NCBI GenBank assembly: GCA_020543525.1
Contig: JAHYIO010000036.1
Coordinates: 1,488,001 to 1,552,000 of the forward strand
Source: Coriolopsis trogii
Lineage: Eukaryota > Basidiomycota > Agaricomycetes > Polyporales > Polyporaceae
DNA length: 64,000 nucleotides
Reading direction: 5' to 3'
The translations under genes and the position numbers were made by a program. The notes under the pieces were generated by a model, which saw only the letters and a program-made list of their open reading frames with translations, made no database searches and was not told the origin of the DNA. Position 1 is the first letter of the stretch. Every line of letters begins with the position of its first letter. Positions 12,658-22,653 of this stretch are shown here, one piece after another.

Positions 12658-13038
12658 GGATACTGTCGAGGACGGACGAAAGAGCGAGGAGAGCGCAGTG
12701 AAACAGCGAGGACCAAGACCGGCCCGCACGCGGGAGGTAAGTAAACGCCCATATTTGAATGCACGTGCGTGGCATCATGGGCCCGGCGGCTGCCGCTCGG
12801 AGTTTTCTGAGATTAAAGCGGAGCTCGTTTCTGTGCGACGTCATTGTGGCTGAAGACCCTTTCTAGGACATTCTGGCAAGGGCTCGCTATGTCGCCCCGC
12901 CGTCGGTGGATTCGAGAATGCTGGTCGCAATAAAACTAAAGGTCAAGGGGGCCCTCCTCCCAACATTTGCTACTTCGTCACCACCACAATATTCTCCTTT
13001 CTTCCCTTTCAGTTTTCTGACTCACCCAACACACCAAC
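12658..13038. promoter_or_regulatory. Shared divergent promoter, VTC-like gene and J-protein gene
   Basis: The 381-bp interval separates two starts pointing away from each other, so it must contain both promoters. No clear TATA box is visible on the J-protein side. Just before the J-protein start the DNA is pyrimidine-rich (TTTCTTCCCTTTC), common upstream of highly expressed fungal genes. Confidence 0.6.
12861..12873 (+). promoter_or_regulatory. Heat-shock-element-like site
   Basis: TTCTAGGACATTC matches the HSF consensus TTCnnGAAnnTTC at all but one position. It lies 166 bp upstream of a Hsp40 start, where such an element would be expected. Regulation by HSF is inference. Confidence 0.4.
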
Positions 13039-14353
13039 ATGGGTACCGATTACTACAAGCTTCTTGGTGTCTCGCGCGACGCCAGCGAAGAGGAGATCAA
13101 GAAGGCGTACAAGAAGATGGTGAGTATATGCGCATGCAGCCGCACCTGACTCGACTACTTACACCATGCTTCACAGGCTTTGAAATGGCATCCTGACCGC
13201 AATGCAGGTTCAGAGGACGCCGCCAAGAAGTTCAAAGAGGTAAGCAGCAACATTAACTTCACTGTACGGTCACCCGAGCTCACGTTCGTCATTCGTAACA
13301 GATTTCCGAAGCCTTTGAGGTCCTCAGCGACAAGCAGAAGCGAACCATCTACGACCAGCTTGGAGAGGAGGGCTTGAAGGGCGGCATTCCACCCCAAGGT
13401 GCCGGAGGCCCTGGCGGCTTCTCCGGATTCAGCGGCTTCCCTGGTGGTCAGACATTCACGTTCACATCAGGGCCGGGCGGAGGATTTGGAGGCGGCTCCA
13501 GGGGAGGCTTCTCGCCCACAGATCCCAACAAGATCTTTGAGTGAGTTTCTCATGATTTTCCTATGCAATGCACCGACAGTGGGCTAACGTCTTGTTCAGA
13601 CAAATCTTCGGCATGGGTGGACTTGGTGGTATGGGAGGTTTCCCCGGCATGGGTGGAGGTTTCGGTGGAGGCAGGAGTCGCATGAACACGATGTTCGGCG
13701 ACGATGACGACGACGATATGTCCGGTTCGTTCTTCAGCGGGGGCATGCCCGGTGGAATGCCTCGTTCAGGTCGTGCAACTCCCGGCCCCCAGCAGTCGTC
13801 AGGACCCTCACAACCCTCTGAAATCACGAAGCCGCTCAAGGTTTCGCTGGAAGATCTCTACTCGGGCGCGACCAAGCACCTCAAGGTCGGCCGGCGGTTA
13901 CTCAACGGCGGGACAGAGGACAAGGTGCTCGAGATCCAGATCAGTCCTGGCTGGAAGAGCGGTACGAAGATTCGTTTCCCCAGGGCAGGCAACGAGCAGC
14001 CAAATGGCGACGCCCAGGACCTTGTCTTCGTCGTCGAAGAGAAGCCACACGACCGCTTCGTCCGCGACGGCAACAACCTCGTCACTACTGTCAAGATTCC
14101 GCTTGTCGATGCGCTTACAGGCTCGGGCTCCAAGCAAGTCATCGAGCATCTCGATGGGCGGAAACTTCAGATCGCGCCTCCTGCGGGGATCGTCAAGCCT
14201 GGGCAGCAGACGACGATCTCGGGCGAGGGCATGCCAATACGGAAGTCGGGCTCGGTCAAGCAGAAGGGTGACATGATCGTCAAATGGGAGGTCGTGTTCC
14301 CTGACCGTCTGACACCGTCGCAGAAGGAGGGTCTCCGGAAGGTGCTGGCGTAG
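13039..14353 (+). CDS. SIS1: Type B J-domain co-chaperone (SIS1/DNAJB1-like)
   Basis: Four exons (13039-13119, 13177-13239, 13302-13540, 13600-14353) encode 378 residues. The J domain opens at [11 protein letters not shown] and carries HPD at residues 32-34, needed to stimulate Hsp70 ATPase. A Gly/Phe-rich region with a Gly-Met-rich extension follows, then two beta-barrel substrate-binding domains ([39 protein letters not shown]) ending in [10 protein letters not shown]. There is no CxxCxGxG zinc finger, so it is type B rather than Ydj1-like. Expected role: cytosolic/nuclear Hsp70 partner in folding and disaggregation. It is transcribed divergently from the VTC-like gene and has an HSE-like site upstream. 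Length matches Sis1. A second type B J-protein, with a different linker, lies at 56-58 kb. The symbol reflects family membership, not proven orthology. Confidence 0.93.
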
Positions 14354-15022
14354 ATCGGAGGGTTGTGTTCTAGAGCGTTGGACTGCATTGCATGACATCT
14401 GTATTACCACGATTCACTGTATAATTTACCTGTATGATAATTGTTATACCCCTGTCGGAAGCTCTATTCATGCACACCCCCGCGAGTGTCCTTATGTCTG
14501 ATTGTGAGTGCACGCGGTCGAGAACTGCCCATGTTGCACGCCATGGAGTGCGGATCTTATACTGTGGGGCGTACTACTACCTTTCGTCGCTAAGTTGGGA
14601 TGTGTGTTTCGGGCTTGCGTGGGCAAGAAATCGATGGAGCCTGAGAAGAGGCCGGGATGTTGCATAAGTTAAGTGTCAACGTGCCTGTCGCTGAATAGTC
14701 AGGCGAGCTTGTAAAAGTAACCCAAGTATTTCTTGGTGCAGAAACGGTAGCAGAGTCAGCAAAGGACGCCATGTAGGGCGTACGATTGACGGGCGCCAAG
14801 ATGACCGTGGCGCAGTCGAGAACTGGACGAGTGGCGTTGAAGCCTATAGCCTGGGATCCTAACATGCACAAATACGGAGCGCAGGCCTGGAGCGACGGCC
14901 TTGGACTCTCCAACGCCGGAAAGCCACGGGCTCCAACTTGGTTCTCACTGCTCACGACCCTCACGACCTCTGCTGCACCACTCTACATGTATCCTGCTTC
15001 AACGCTCTGTATACTATAAACT
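14354..15022. other. 3' UTR and intergenic region before the kelch gene
   Basis: No gene is supported. The left part should be the J-protein 3' UTR and the right part the kelch promoter. CTATAAAC at 15014-15021 sits too close to the ATG at 15023 to act as a normal TATA box for it. Confidence 0.5.
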
Positions 15023-18000
15023 ATGTATGCGCTTCTCGAAGCTGCTTTCTCCTCCCTGCTCGTACTCTCGCTCGTGGAGGACTTCGTCTCGGCTCAGGAT
15101 TACACCGCGGTGCCTAGGTGAGCATTCCATCTACGGTGTCGCGTATTGAAGATGTCGGGTGGGGTTCCGGCTGCGGAGACACGACATTCAGGCGGTTGGG
15201 ATCACGAGCACTTGTGAAGACCGGGAGGATAGCGAGGACCTCTGCCTTGCACTTGATCAATTGTGGTTTTAAGCCCCGTGCACTGCACACACTTCTGCAA
15301 AATCAAGGCCTACGGGCAAACCCATGGGAGCCTTCAGCAAGACGCTTATTCTCCCTTCACCGACTTCGTCAGTCGTTCCGCGTTACCGTCGGCTGGGAGA
15401 TTATTCTGTATGGAGGATCCTTCAAGGCGTTAAGGGCCGCCAATCACTTCGTTCACTTCTCCGGTCGGGATCGTTACATGATCTTGACTGTCGATCAAGG
15501 TCAAGCCTCACACAGCCTACGTCACGACCCACGGTACGAGTGGGTCCAAACTTCGCGGAGATGTTTGGGTCTACCCGTAGCAAAGCTATGACCGCGCAGT
15601 CGGTAACACCTGCTGTATGGACATGGGGTTGTGGTTTCATACTTTCGTGCCGATACTTGTGGTGCTGCATGAACACGTCTGGGCCCACGTGCTGACCTAG
15701 TCCTGCAGATGGGGCCAAGCCTCTGCGCTTGTCAACGACGTACTCTTCATCCACGGCGGTCGCACAGACCAGTACAACTCCTATGGATACAGTTCCGCCC
15801 CAGTCACCAACGACATTCTCTACCTCCCTCTTAATACCTCCTTTGATCTCTCTGCCCCACCGTGGCAATATCTTGCCGGCTGCCTGGACTGCGCCTCATC
15901 TCAAGGCCCGGCTGTGGCATGGCATACCCTCACCCCCTTCAACACCTCCAACCTCCTTCTCTTTGGAGGCGATGCCGGTCCGAATGGTCCAATAGCGAAT
16001 CCTGAAGAAGCCGATTCCGCTGCGCTATTAAACGTGTCTAATCGTCTCACGCCCGTATGGAACTTCGAGACCGAGTCCTGGGCGAACGAACCGCTCCGCC
16101 GCATATACCATACCGCATGTGAAAGCGGCGGAAAGGTGTTCCTCATCGGTGGCGAGAAGACGGATGGCTCGGGAAACGCTTTCTCCGACCACTACGTGTA
16201 CGATCCCCATGGCCCCTCTTTCAGTCAACTGCCCTCTACGAATGGCCCTCCGGACTTGTTGGGACACGCGTCTGTAGTGCTCTCGGACCGGAGACTTCTC
16301 GTCTTCGGTGGATACTCCCCGTCAGAGAACTCGCTCATGTCTTTCTCGACAATATGGTCGTTGAATACCGCCACTTCCAACTACACATGGCATACTCTCC
16401 AGGTGTCGGACACGGTCCTCCCAGCTCCACGGCGCGGCTTTGTTGCAGCGGCTCTTGATAATGGCAAGGTCCTGATACAGGGAGGGGCAGATGCGGACAT
16501 GCAGAACGTCCTTGACGACGGCTGGATCCTTGATACGGCCCAGAATCCTGCGGTATGGTCGTCCGTGGCTGCATTGTCAGACGTTGGTCCTCGGCGTGAC
16601 CACTTCGCCGTGGCAGCTGGCTCGGAAGTATTTTTCGGCTTCGGTGCGTTTGCGTTTTGATCTTTCATCGCAAACTCGCTGACATATCTTCTATCCATGG
16701 AATGTTGGTCAATAATATCAGGTTTTGGTCAGTCTGCACCCGTCGATACAAGTTTACTTCTATTCGACGCCTCGAAGGGTTCCTTCCTTTCCTCGTATAC
16801 CCCTCCACCGGCTGTTGCTAGCCCGACAGCGACCACATTGCCTGGGCCTACAGGTACATCTCGGTCCCCAGCAGGGACAGGAACAAAGGGAGGAACCTCG
16901 GCCACATCCAGTTCGTCTCCTACCGATATCGGCGATCCTGGCAATAACGGCAATGGTGGGGGTGATGACCCGCAAGGCAACTCGAGCAAATCGCACGCTA
17001 CTGCTGTTGCCCTCGGCGTCGTTCTAGGCGTCTTGGGCCTCGTCGCGGGCGGCGCGGCGGCTTACTATCTTAGCACGAGACGCCGCGCCTCGCATGATAG
17101 CTTCCACCTGCTTGGACCTTCCGACGATGACGACAGTCCCCATCTCGGACCTGTTATTCCCGTCGCAGGTGCCGGTGGGTCCCGGAGCTCCCAGGAGAAA
17201 GGTGTACCCGTCATGCAGAGCATGAAGGAGAAGCTCGCTGGCTTGGTCCCTGGGAAGCCTGCGCGCAACCAGCCTATCCGGCGCGACATGCTTGCCGACG
17301 AAGACACCAGGGTCTTCGAGCCGTCGTGGTACGACGTGCGCCGAGAGGGAAGCATCACATCCTGGAGTACACGTGGTGGCGTCCGTCCGACGTTGGAGGG
17401 CGTGGTACAAGGGTCGCTCACGTCCCTGAGGAATGTCGGTGGTACAATGCTCGCTTACGCTACAGGCAACCGTCGACAGCGAGATGTCAGCGGCACGTCG
17501 TCGAATACATTTTGGGAGAAGGAGCCATCGTACGGTTACTCAGACAAGACGGCCCTCGTCGCTCTCCCTAGTCTCAACAAGGGTGCCCCAGCCGCGCGAC
17601 CCAAGGGTGGCAGGGAGGCGTCGTATACTTCCCATTGGTCGTATTACGAGGATCCATTTGCCGACTACGATGTCGAAAGCTTCAAGATGCCTGGCGACGA
17701 TGACTACGAGCCTGACGCAGTCGAGCTTCACGGCGCGCCTGCGCTCAACGACCCTCCTCCGAAACCGTACCTGTATAGCCGCGTCGCTCCTGCCACCGTC
17801 GACATCACACGACTCTCGCCGCTCTCAGAAAAGCCATCCTTTGCTACAGTGTCCGACCCCACCTCCAGCTCATCAGACATGTCTCACGCGAATCCACTCT
17901 CTTCATCCGAGAACTCTCGCAGTTCGCAAGATGTCCCACAATCACCCCGTCGACCGTCGTCGATCATTGACGCGAACCCACCGACCACAGCAAACATGCG

Positions 18001-18712
18001 TCGCTCAGATACGTGGTGGTCCCGGTTCGCGAAGACTCCACTGCTCGACCGCACACGATCGACCGACAGCGGACGGACGACAAAGGTGCCGCTCGACTTC
18101 CGGGACCCGAACCCCCCGCCGCGCCTCGTGCCGATCAAAGAGTCGTCCGGCTCCCCAACGGACGCGGGGCCGACGAAACGGGGAAGCAGGGATGACCCGA
18201 TGTACGCGAGCGTGCATCACGGGCGATCGGCGACGTCGCTGCAGACGTCGAAGACGGCAGACTCGGAGCAGATCGAGCAGATGGGGAGGACGATGGACAT
18301 CGTACACCGGGACACGGTCTCCTCGCACGGCTCGCGCACGAGCGGAGGCAGCGTCGACAGCGGGGCGAGCTACGAGCCTCCTCCACCTCAGCTTTCGGTG
18401 TTCATCCCTATGGAGACACATGCAGAGGGAGTGACGACGACGGCTGCTGCGCAAAGACAAAGTCTGGTGCAGTCGCCGAGTGCGCTGACCCCGTTGAGTC
18501 CGACGATGCAGCAGCCTGGGCCAGGACCTGCGAGGCGGGCGACGGGGAACGTCGCGGCGCGTGTGGAGGCGTTTGAGCAACAGGCACGGTCTCCGCCGCC
18601 GGCCCTTCCGCCTAGGAAGAAGACCGGGCGGAATAGCGTGTACGGGCTCGCGCCGAAGCCGTCCCTGTTTGTCGCAAATCCGGATCGTCGCTCGGGGAGC
18701 GGAGATTCATAG
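15023..18712 (+). CDS. Kelch-repeat single-pass membrane protein
   Basis: Three exons (15023-15117, 15709-16643, 16722-18712) encode about 1006 residues with matching phases. Exon 1 is a signal peptide (ALLEAAFSSLLVLSLVEDFVSAQ). The ectodomain has kelch blades, seen as repeated hydrophobic-GG or GGY/GGD turns (VLFIHGGRT, LLLFGGDAG, VFLIGGEK, LLVFGGYS, VLIQGGAD) with spaced aromatics, and many N-x-S/T sites. A Ser/Thr/Pro/Gly-rich stalk precedes a membrane helix (about 440-462, ATAVALGVVLGVLGLVAGG) and a stop-transfer STRRR. A long, disordered cytoplasmic tail rich in Ser, Pro and Arg runs to the end, with a proline-rich PPPALPPRKK that could bind SH3 domains. The layout suggests a type I cell-surface protein, perhaps a sensor or anchor; this is inference. 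The first intron (591 nt) is unusually long for this genome, so exon 1 is the least certain part. Confidence 0.85.
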
Positions 18713-19693
18713 TGGGATTCGGTCGTTGCCCCATCCCGTCCCATCCTGCAATGCGATACCCTCTCCCCTCCCCTGGCCTGATCCGTAGCGTTGCTTTGTG
18801 ACCGCGGATAGAACCGGTTGCTCTGGACAATGTATTATGTTATGGACGATCTGCGCTCGCTGACCATCTTTAATGATTCTCCGCTCCGCTCCCCCATCCT
18901 TTTCCCCTGCGTAGCTGTATTCAGGATCTTGCCGTCTTGACTTCACATCCTACATGTGCATGCGTTGTGCACTTACGTTTCTCCACCATTCACGACATTT
19001 CATGACCTCTTCTTCTCTTTATTCTCCTCCCGAACCCGTGTTCTACTTCCTTACGGAAGCTTCCTACTTCTCCATTGTTGTTGTTGTTCTGCGTTCTCCT
19101 CGTTCACGAACCCGTCACGATCTGATAAGGGCCAGCACGCACACCTGTTGCCCGTCCAAGTAGTAGCATCGATAAATGTGTGTATTCCATTGTGTTTCAG
19201 CGTGCTCTCAGAGCAGTGCGACCGTTGTCTAGTTCCGAGACTTCGACCGCGACACGTGGGGATATATGATTGTCCTGATAGCGACGACTGCGCACGCCGC
19301 ACGGAAGGCCGGCGTTTCTGGCGAGCGAGCAGACTTATACGGACGGGGTGGTCGCTGCCAAAGTTTGCACCGTCTGCTGATTGCGGCTGACCATATCGTC
19401 GAGCTACCATAACTATGGGTGAGCGATTGAAGAAGAAGATGGTGGTGGTGGCCTATACATGAGTAGCTTCCGCTATTCGATCCTCGACGAGGTTCGACAC
19501 GCATATGATATGTTGGCCGGCTGCCGTGCACCATGGGCAAGCTCTCAGACGCCACCGACATGTCGACGCTCAAGGTGTTCGAGTTGGCCAATTGAGTTCT
19601 AAAAGTAAGTAAGTAGCAGCTACGCAAGCCGTGCCGTTCGAACGACGTCAGCACTGGCATGACCTCGGCGCGGCTGACTGTGCAGGGATGTGG
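18713..19693. other. 3' UTR and intergenic region after the kelch gene
   Basis: The sequence holds pyrimidine-rich stretches and short open frames on both strands with no recognisable domain. An open frame on the minus strand between 19229 and 19660 might be a downstream exon of the orphan frame at 19694-20137, but no convincing splice pair links them. Confidence 0.4.
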
Positions 19694-20137
19694 TCATCCA
19701 GAATCCAGATGCGTAACGGTTGACGTTGAATTCGCCTTACTCATTGCTCGCTCTCCTTCCTCCCAGACATCCTTCTTGCACTGAATCGCGATGCGTGGGG
19801 TCGGGCGGCATTGGAGTAGAAACTTCGGTACGAGATAGGGTGTTGGACAGAGACTCGTGAACTGTCCGAGACTGGTGTTGTCCAAGGCATGCCTCAGCTC
19901 CTGCTCGGGTGCCAGCATCACGCAACGTGTCCCATGGTATGTAAGACTCCGGATCTCGGGCTCAAGCAAGGGCGTACAGTAATCCTCGCAAAGCTTGACA
20001 CAATCCTCGACGGTCATCGACTGTCGCTCTAGTGGACGTGCGGCGGTGATACGATACTGAAGAAGTATGTACAGAGTATTAAAGACGCACAGACGCCGTA
20101 TGTCACCGATGGGATCGTGATTTCGGTGCGCGCACAA
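19694..20137 (-). CDS. Orphan reading frame with coding-like codon use
   Basis: The frame stays open for 147 codons on the minus strand. Its core, starting at an internal Met (MTVEDCVKLCEDYC) and running through RIAIQCKKDVWEEGER, has a balanced amino-acid make-up and mostly G/C third positions, unlike the Arg/Pro-rich shadow frames nearby. It is Cys-rich but has no signal peptide or membrane helix. No domain is recognised. It could be an exon of a minus-strand gene whose first exon lies near 20640, a single-exon gene starting at the internal Met, or the remains of a gene. The true start and any upstream exons are not established. Confidence 0.35.
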   Translation of the reverse strand: MCAHRNHDPIGDIRRLCVFNTLYILLQYRITAARPLERQSMTVEDCVKLCEDYCTPLLEPEIRSLTYHGTRCVMLAPEQELRHALDNTSLGQFTSLCPTPYLVPKFLLQCRPTPRIAIQCKKDVWEEGERAMSKANSTSTVTHLDSG

Positions 20138-20330
20138 GATTAGCTACACACAGACTCGGTCCGCGCGCGCGCTTCCATTCTGCGCGTACGCGTCTCAGAG
20201 TCGTCATGAGAAACAGGGGCGTCTCGGCCTCTTGCAATCTGCGCCACCGCCTCCCTTGCCTCGAGGCGCTAAATTTTCGCACTCCCCGGGGTCCTCTCTT
20301 CGGCTAGGTTCTCAAATTTCCCTCCCCAGG

Positions 20331-20404
20331 GGTTATGCGATAACCTAAACGGCATTTACCCCATATATGGGCGTATCCCAGATATAGGCTCATATCCGGA
20401 TACG
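20331..20404. repeat. Cluster of short palindromes
   Basis: Four dyads fall within 74 bp: GGTTAT/ATAACC arms at 20331-20336 and 20340-20345; the perfect palindrome CCCATATATGGG at 20360-20371; the perfect palindrome TATCCGGATA at 20393-20402; and the arms CGTATCC (20372-20378) with GGATACG (20398-20404), which enclose 19 nt. This is dense symmetry for an intergenic region and could form hairpins or be dimeric factor sites. Confidence 0.6.
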
Positions 20405-20489
20405 GGAACAATGAACGCAACTTGTCTTTTCACACTTCTCTCCCTTCTCTCTTTCTTTCTGAAGTTCTTTCTCACCCGCAGCATACTCG

Positions 20490-20640
20490 AGTACACCTGC
20501 GCGAAGCGTGATGACCTCGCCCTTGTGTCAGCCGGCGAAGAAGGTCGCGGACGGGTTGGGAACGTGGTGGGCGGCATCGATGCTTCCCTTCCGGTTGAAA
20601 TGAAAGGGAGGAGACAAAACAGAGTGGCTTGGGCTTCCAT
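20490..20640 (-). CDS. Candidate first exon of a minus-strand gene
   Basis: An ATG at 20640 opens a frame (MEAQATLFCLLPF) that reaches a possible donor, CGG-GTGAGA, near 20490. It is preceded on the same strand by a TATA box (CTATAAAGG, 20682-20690) at a sensible distance. A Pro/Arg/Ser-rich stretch follows the hydrophobic start. Continuation could be the orphan frame at 19694-20137, but no unique join was found. The opposite strand also has a short frame here (ATG at 20411, hydrophobic N-terminus), so the strand is not certain. Confidence 0.25.
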
Positions 20641-20681
20641 GGACCGGCGACGCTGACAGGCCCTGTCCTCTCGCCTTCCGG

Positions 20682-20690
20682 CCTTTATAG
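20682..20690 (-). promoter_or_regulatory. TATA box on the minus strand
   Basis: CTATAAAGG on the minus strand sits about 42 bp upstream of the ATG at 20640, good spacing for a transcription start with a very short leader. Confidence 0.4.
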
Positions 20691-21122
20691 GATGCTTTGA
20701 CGCGTCAGAGTTGACGCCGCCTGTGCGTCGTCGTATATGTAAGATGATGACTCTCTTCCCTGGTACCGGAACTTCTCTGGCGTAAACCCGGATACAATCC
20801 TAGTACAAGGTGTCGGCTCGGCTATGCAACCCACTCCACCGCGACGGGAGAACGATTGTGAACGACTGCCCTGGAAACGAGGAGAGATAGTCGGTCGGAA
20901 GGGGGGTGGGGGGAGGGCACGAGGAGAGCCAAGTCGCCGATGCAAAACAGGAAGCGTCCCAGACGCCGGCAAGTCCACGAAGACCGGAGCGCTCTGGGAA
21001 GGAAGGAGGCAATAAATGGCATACGAGACGCCTGGGAGAGCCGCCCATCAGAGCCACCAGGGACACGGGCGGCTGGGAATCAGGGCTCAGGTGGACAGCA
21101 TCGGCTGGAAAGGAAAGGGCGT

Positions 21123-21130
21123 GGTCAACG
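21123..21130. repeat. Target-site duplication, left copy
   Basis: GGTCAACG immediately precedes the MITE and is repeated exactly at 21632-21639 just after it. An 8-bp duplication is the length made by hAT transposases. Confidence 0.85.
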
Positions 21131-21631
21131 AGGACCCCTGAAAGTTCCTATAGGACGCCGGCCGGGAGTCCGGACGGCGCTTAGGATTTTTGGGCCTCCA
21201 GGCCAGCCCAAAGTCCGGACATGAAGGCCCAAAATCGGGGTTCTGGCCGGCCAATCGTCCGGACATGGGCCATTCGAGGGCAAAATGATGGACCGTCATC
21301 CGGACATGGCCAGCGTCAACTCTTTCGGCAAAATTTGACGCGCACCCCACCCATAATGACTTACTATTAACAAAGTAAGTAAGAACCTAGTGGGGGTTGT
21401 CCGCGAGCCGCGGTGGGCCGAAAATATCAATTCTTGGACGATTTTAGCCCTTTTTGGCCTTTGGACCGACATCCGGCCCCGAAGGGGCCGGCCGGAAAAT
21501 CCGGACATGGACGTCCTTCAAGGCCAAGATGGTCGAAAGTCCGGACATGATCCTGAAAAGTTGTCCGGACATGAAGCCCAGGATTTGGGGCGCCTATCGG
21601 CCGGCCTACTATAGGAACTTTCAGGGGTCCT
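21131..21631. mobile_element. Non-autonomous hAT-type MITE, 501 bp
   Basis: The element is bounded by perfect 23-bp terminal inverted repeats at 21131-21153 (starting AGGACCCCTGAAAG) and 21609-21631, and flanked by an exact 8-bp direct duplication GGTCAACG. Six copies of TCCGGACATG, all in the same orientation, lie inside at 21214, 21258, 21299, 21500, 21540 and 21564, with a diverged TCCGGAC copy near the left end. Such repeated short motifs near the ends are usual transposase-binding sites in hAT elements. No transposase or other coding sequence is present, so it must be moved in trans. Terminal repeats and duplication are undamaged, pointing to a recent insertion. Assignment to hAT rests on the 8-bp duplication and the repeat layout; no autonomous partner is in this window. 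Confidence 0.88.
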
Positions 21632-21639
21632 GGTCAACG
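21632..21639. repeat. Target-site duplication, right copy
   Basis: GGTCAACG directly follows the right terminal repeat and is identical to 21123-21130. Removing the element and one copy restores a plausible empty site. Confidence 0.85.
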
Positions 21640-21971
21640 CCATTTGGTTCCGCCCATCTGCGATTCTGCAACGTGCACGATGAGAGGCCTTCGTTCAATG
21701 CCCGATATGTGGATATCGTCCATCCGCCACTCGATATCGCATCCTTCTAGGGCCAAACCGCCCATAGACGGCAAACATCCACCCTGATGGCCAGAAGCCG
21801 TCGACAGGATGCGCCGCGCCTGCTGCCCTCCACATGTCCAACACAAGGTTCGCCCCTGAGCACGCCATGGTTCAGCACTCCGGTATGTACACGTACATTC
21901 CTATGACTCTCCATATTTGATACAACAATATCTGGGCTGCGAGCGAACGACGACGACACACTCCATATTAC

Positions 21972-22653
21972 TTACGCGGCCTCGATCTCCGCAATGTACT
22001 TCTTGGATTCCTCGGTATCCGCCCGCTTTAGGATCTATCCACATTCGTACGGTCAGGCGAGCCCGGACAGAGAGAGACACAGACAGCACAGAGTGCACAC
22101 AGGTGCAAGGACGGTGGGACGGGGATGACACATGAGAGTGAAACGCACCTCGAGCAGCTTCTCGACGTACTTTGCGTACGCGTCCTCCTTGGACGTGCCT
22201 TCCACGCTCTTCCACGCGTCCCTGGCAGGCAGCCATGTCAGCATAGGCCGACGCGTCGGCGCTCCCACGCGGGGCGCGAGAGTGGTCCAATGGGCGGGGA
22301 CACGATGGTACTCACCACTTGGCCTTGCCGACAAAGTCGAGCATGCCCGGGCGAGGCGTGTTGACGTCGCCAACGGTCGCTGTGGGGATATATTATGATT
22401 GAATATGAGGAAGCGGATGTCGAGAATGAAAATGATGAGCCTGCGCTGCGGTAGGTGACTAACCCTGCTTGTAATACTTGTAGAACTGTGTGCACGAACG
22501 GCGATTGCGGTGCGCGTTGCGATTAGACACGCTACGGATGAATACGGATTGGGGACGCACGAAGAGCTGCTCGTCCTGGGTGGGCTGGATGGGGCCCTCC
22601 TTGGGGAGACTCTGGACGATGGAGACGGCCTTGTCGAACTTTGCCTTGGACAT
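21972..22653 (-). CDS. ACB1: Acyl-CoA-binding protein
   Basis: Five exons (22653-22561, 22485-22464, 22379-22316, 22221-22149, 22034-21972) give 104 residues in one frame. The protein is a single ACBP domain: MSKAKFDKAVSIVQSLP, then FYKYYKQ carrying the Tyr and Lys that contact the acyl-CoA adenine and phosphate groups, ATVGDVNTPRPG, and KWDAWKSVEG with the conserved Trp. It should bind medium- and long-chain acyl-CoA esters in the cytosol and buffer or deliver them to lipid synthesis. Length is a little above the usual 86-92 residues owing to the C-terminal IAEIEAA helix. Exon 2 is only 22 nt and encodes the key FYKYYKQ motif. No upstream exon is needed: the ATG fits the family start. Confidence 0.93.
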
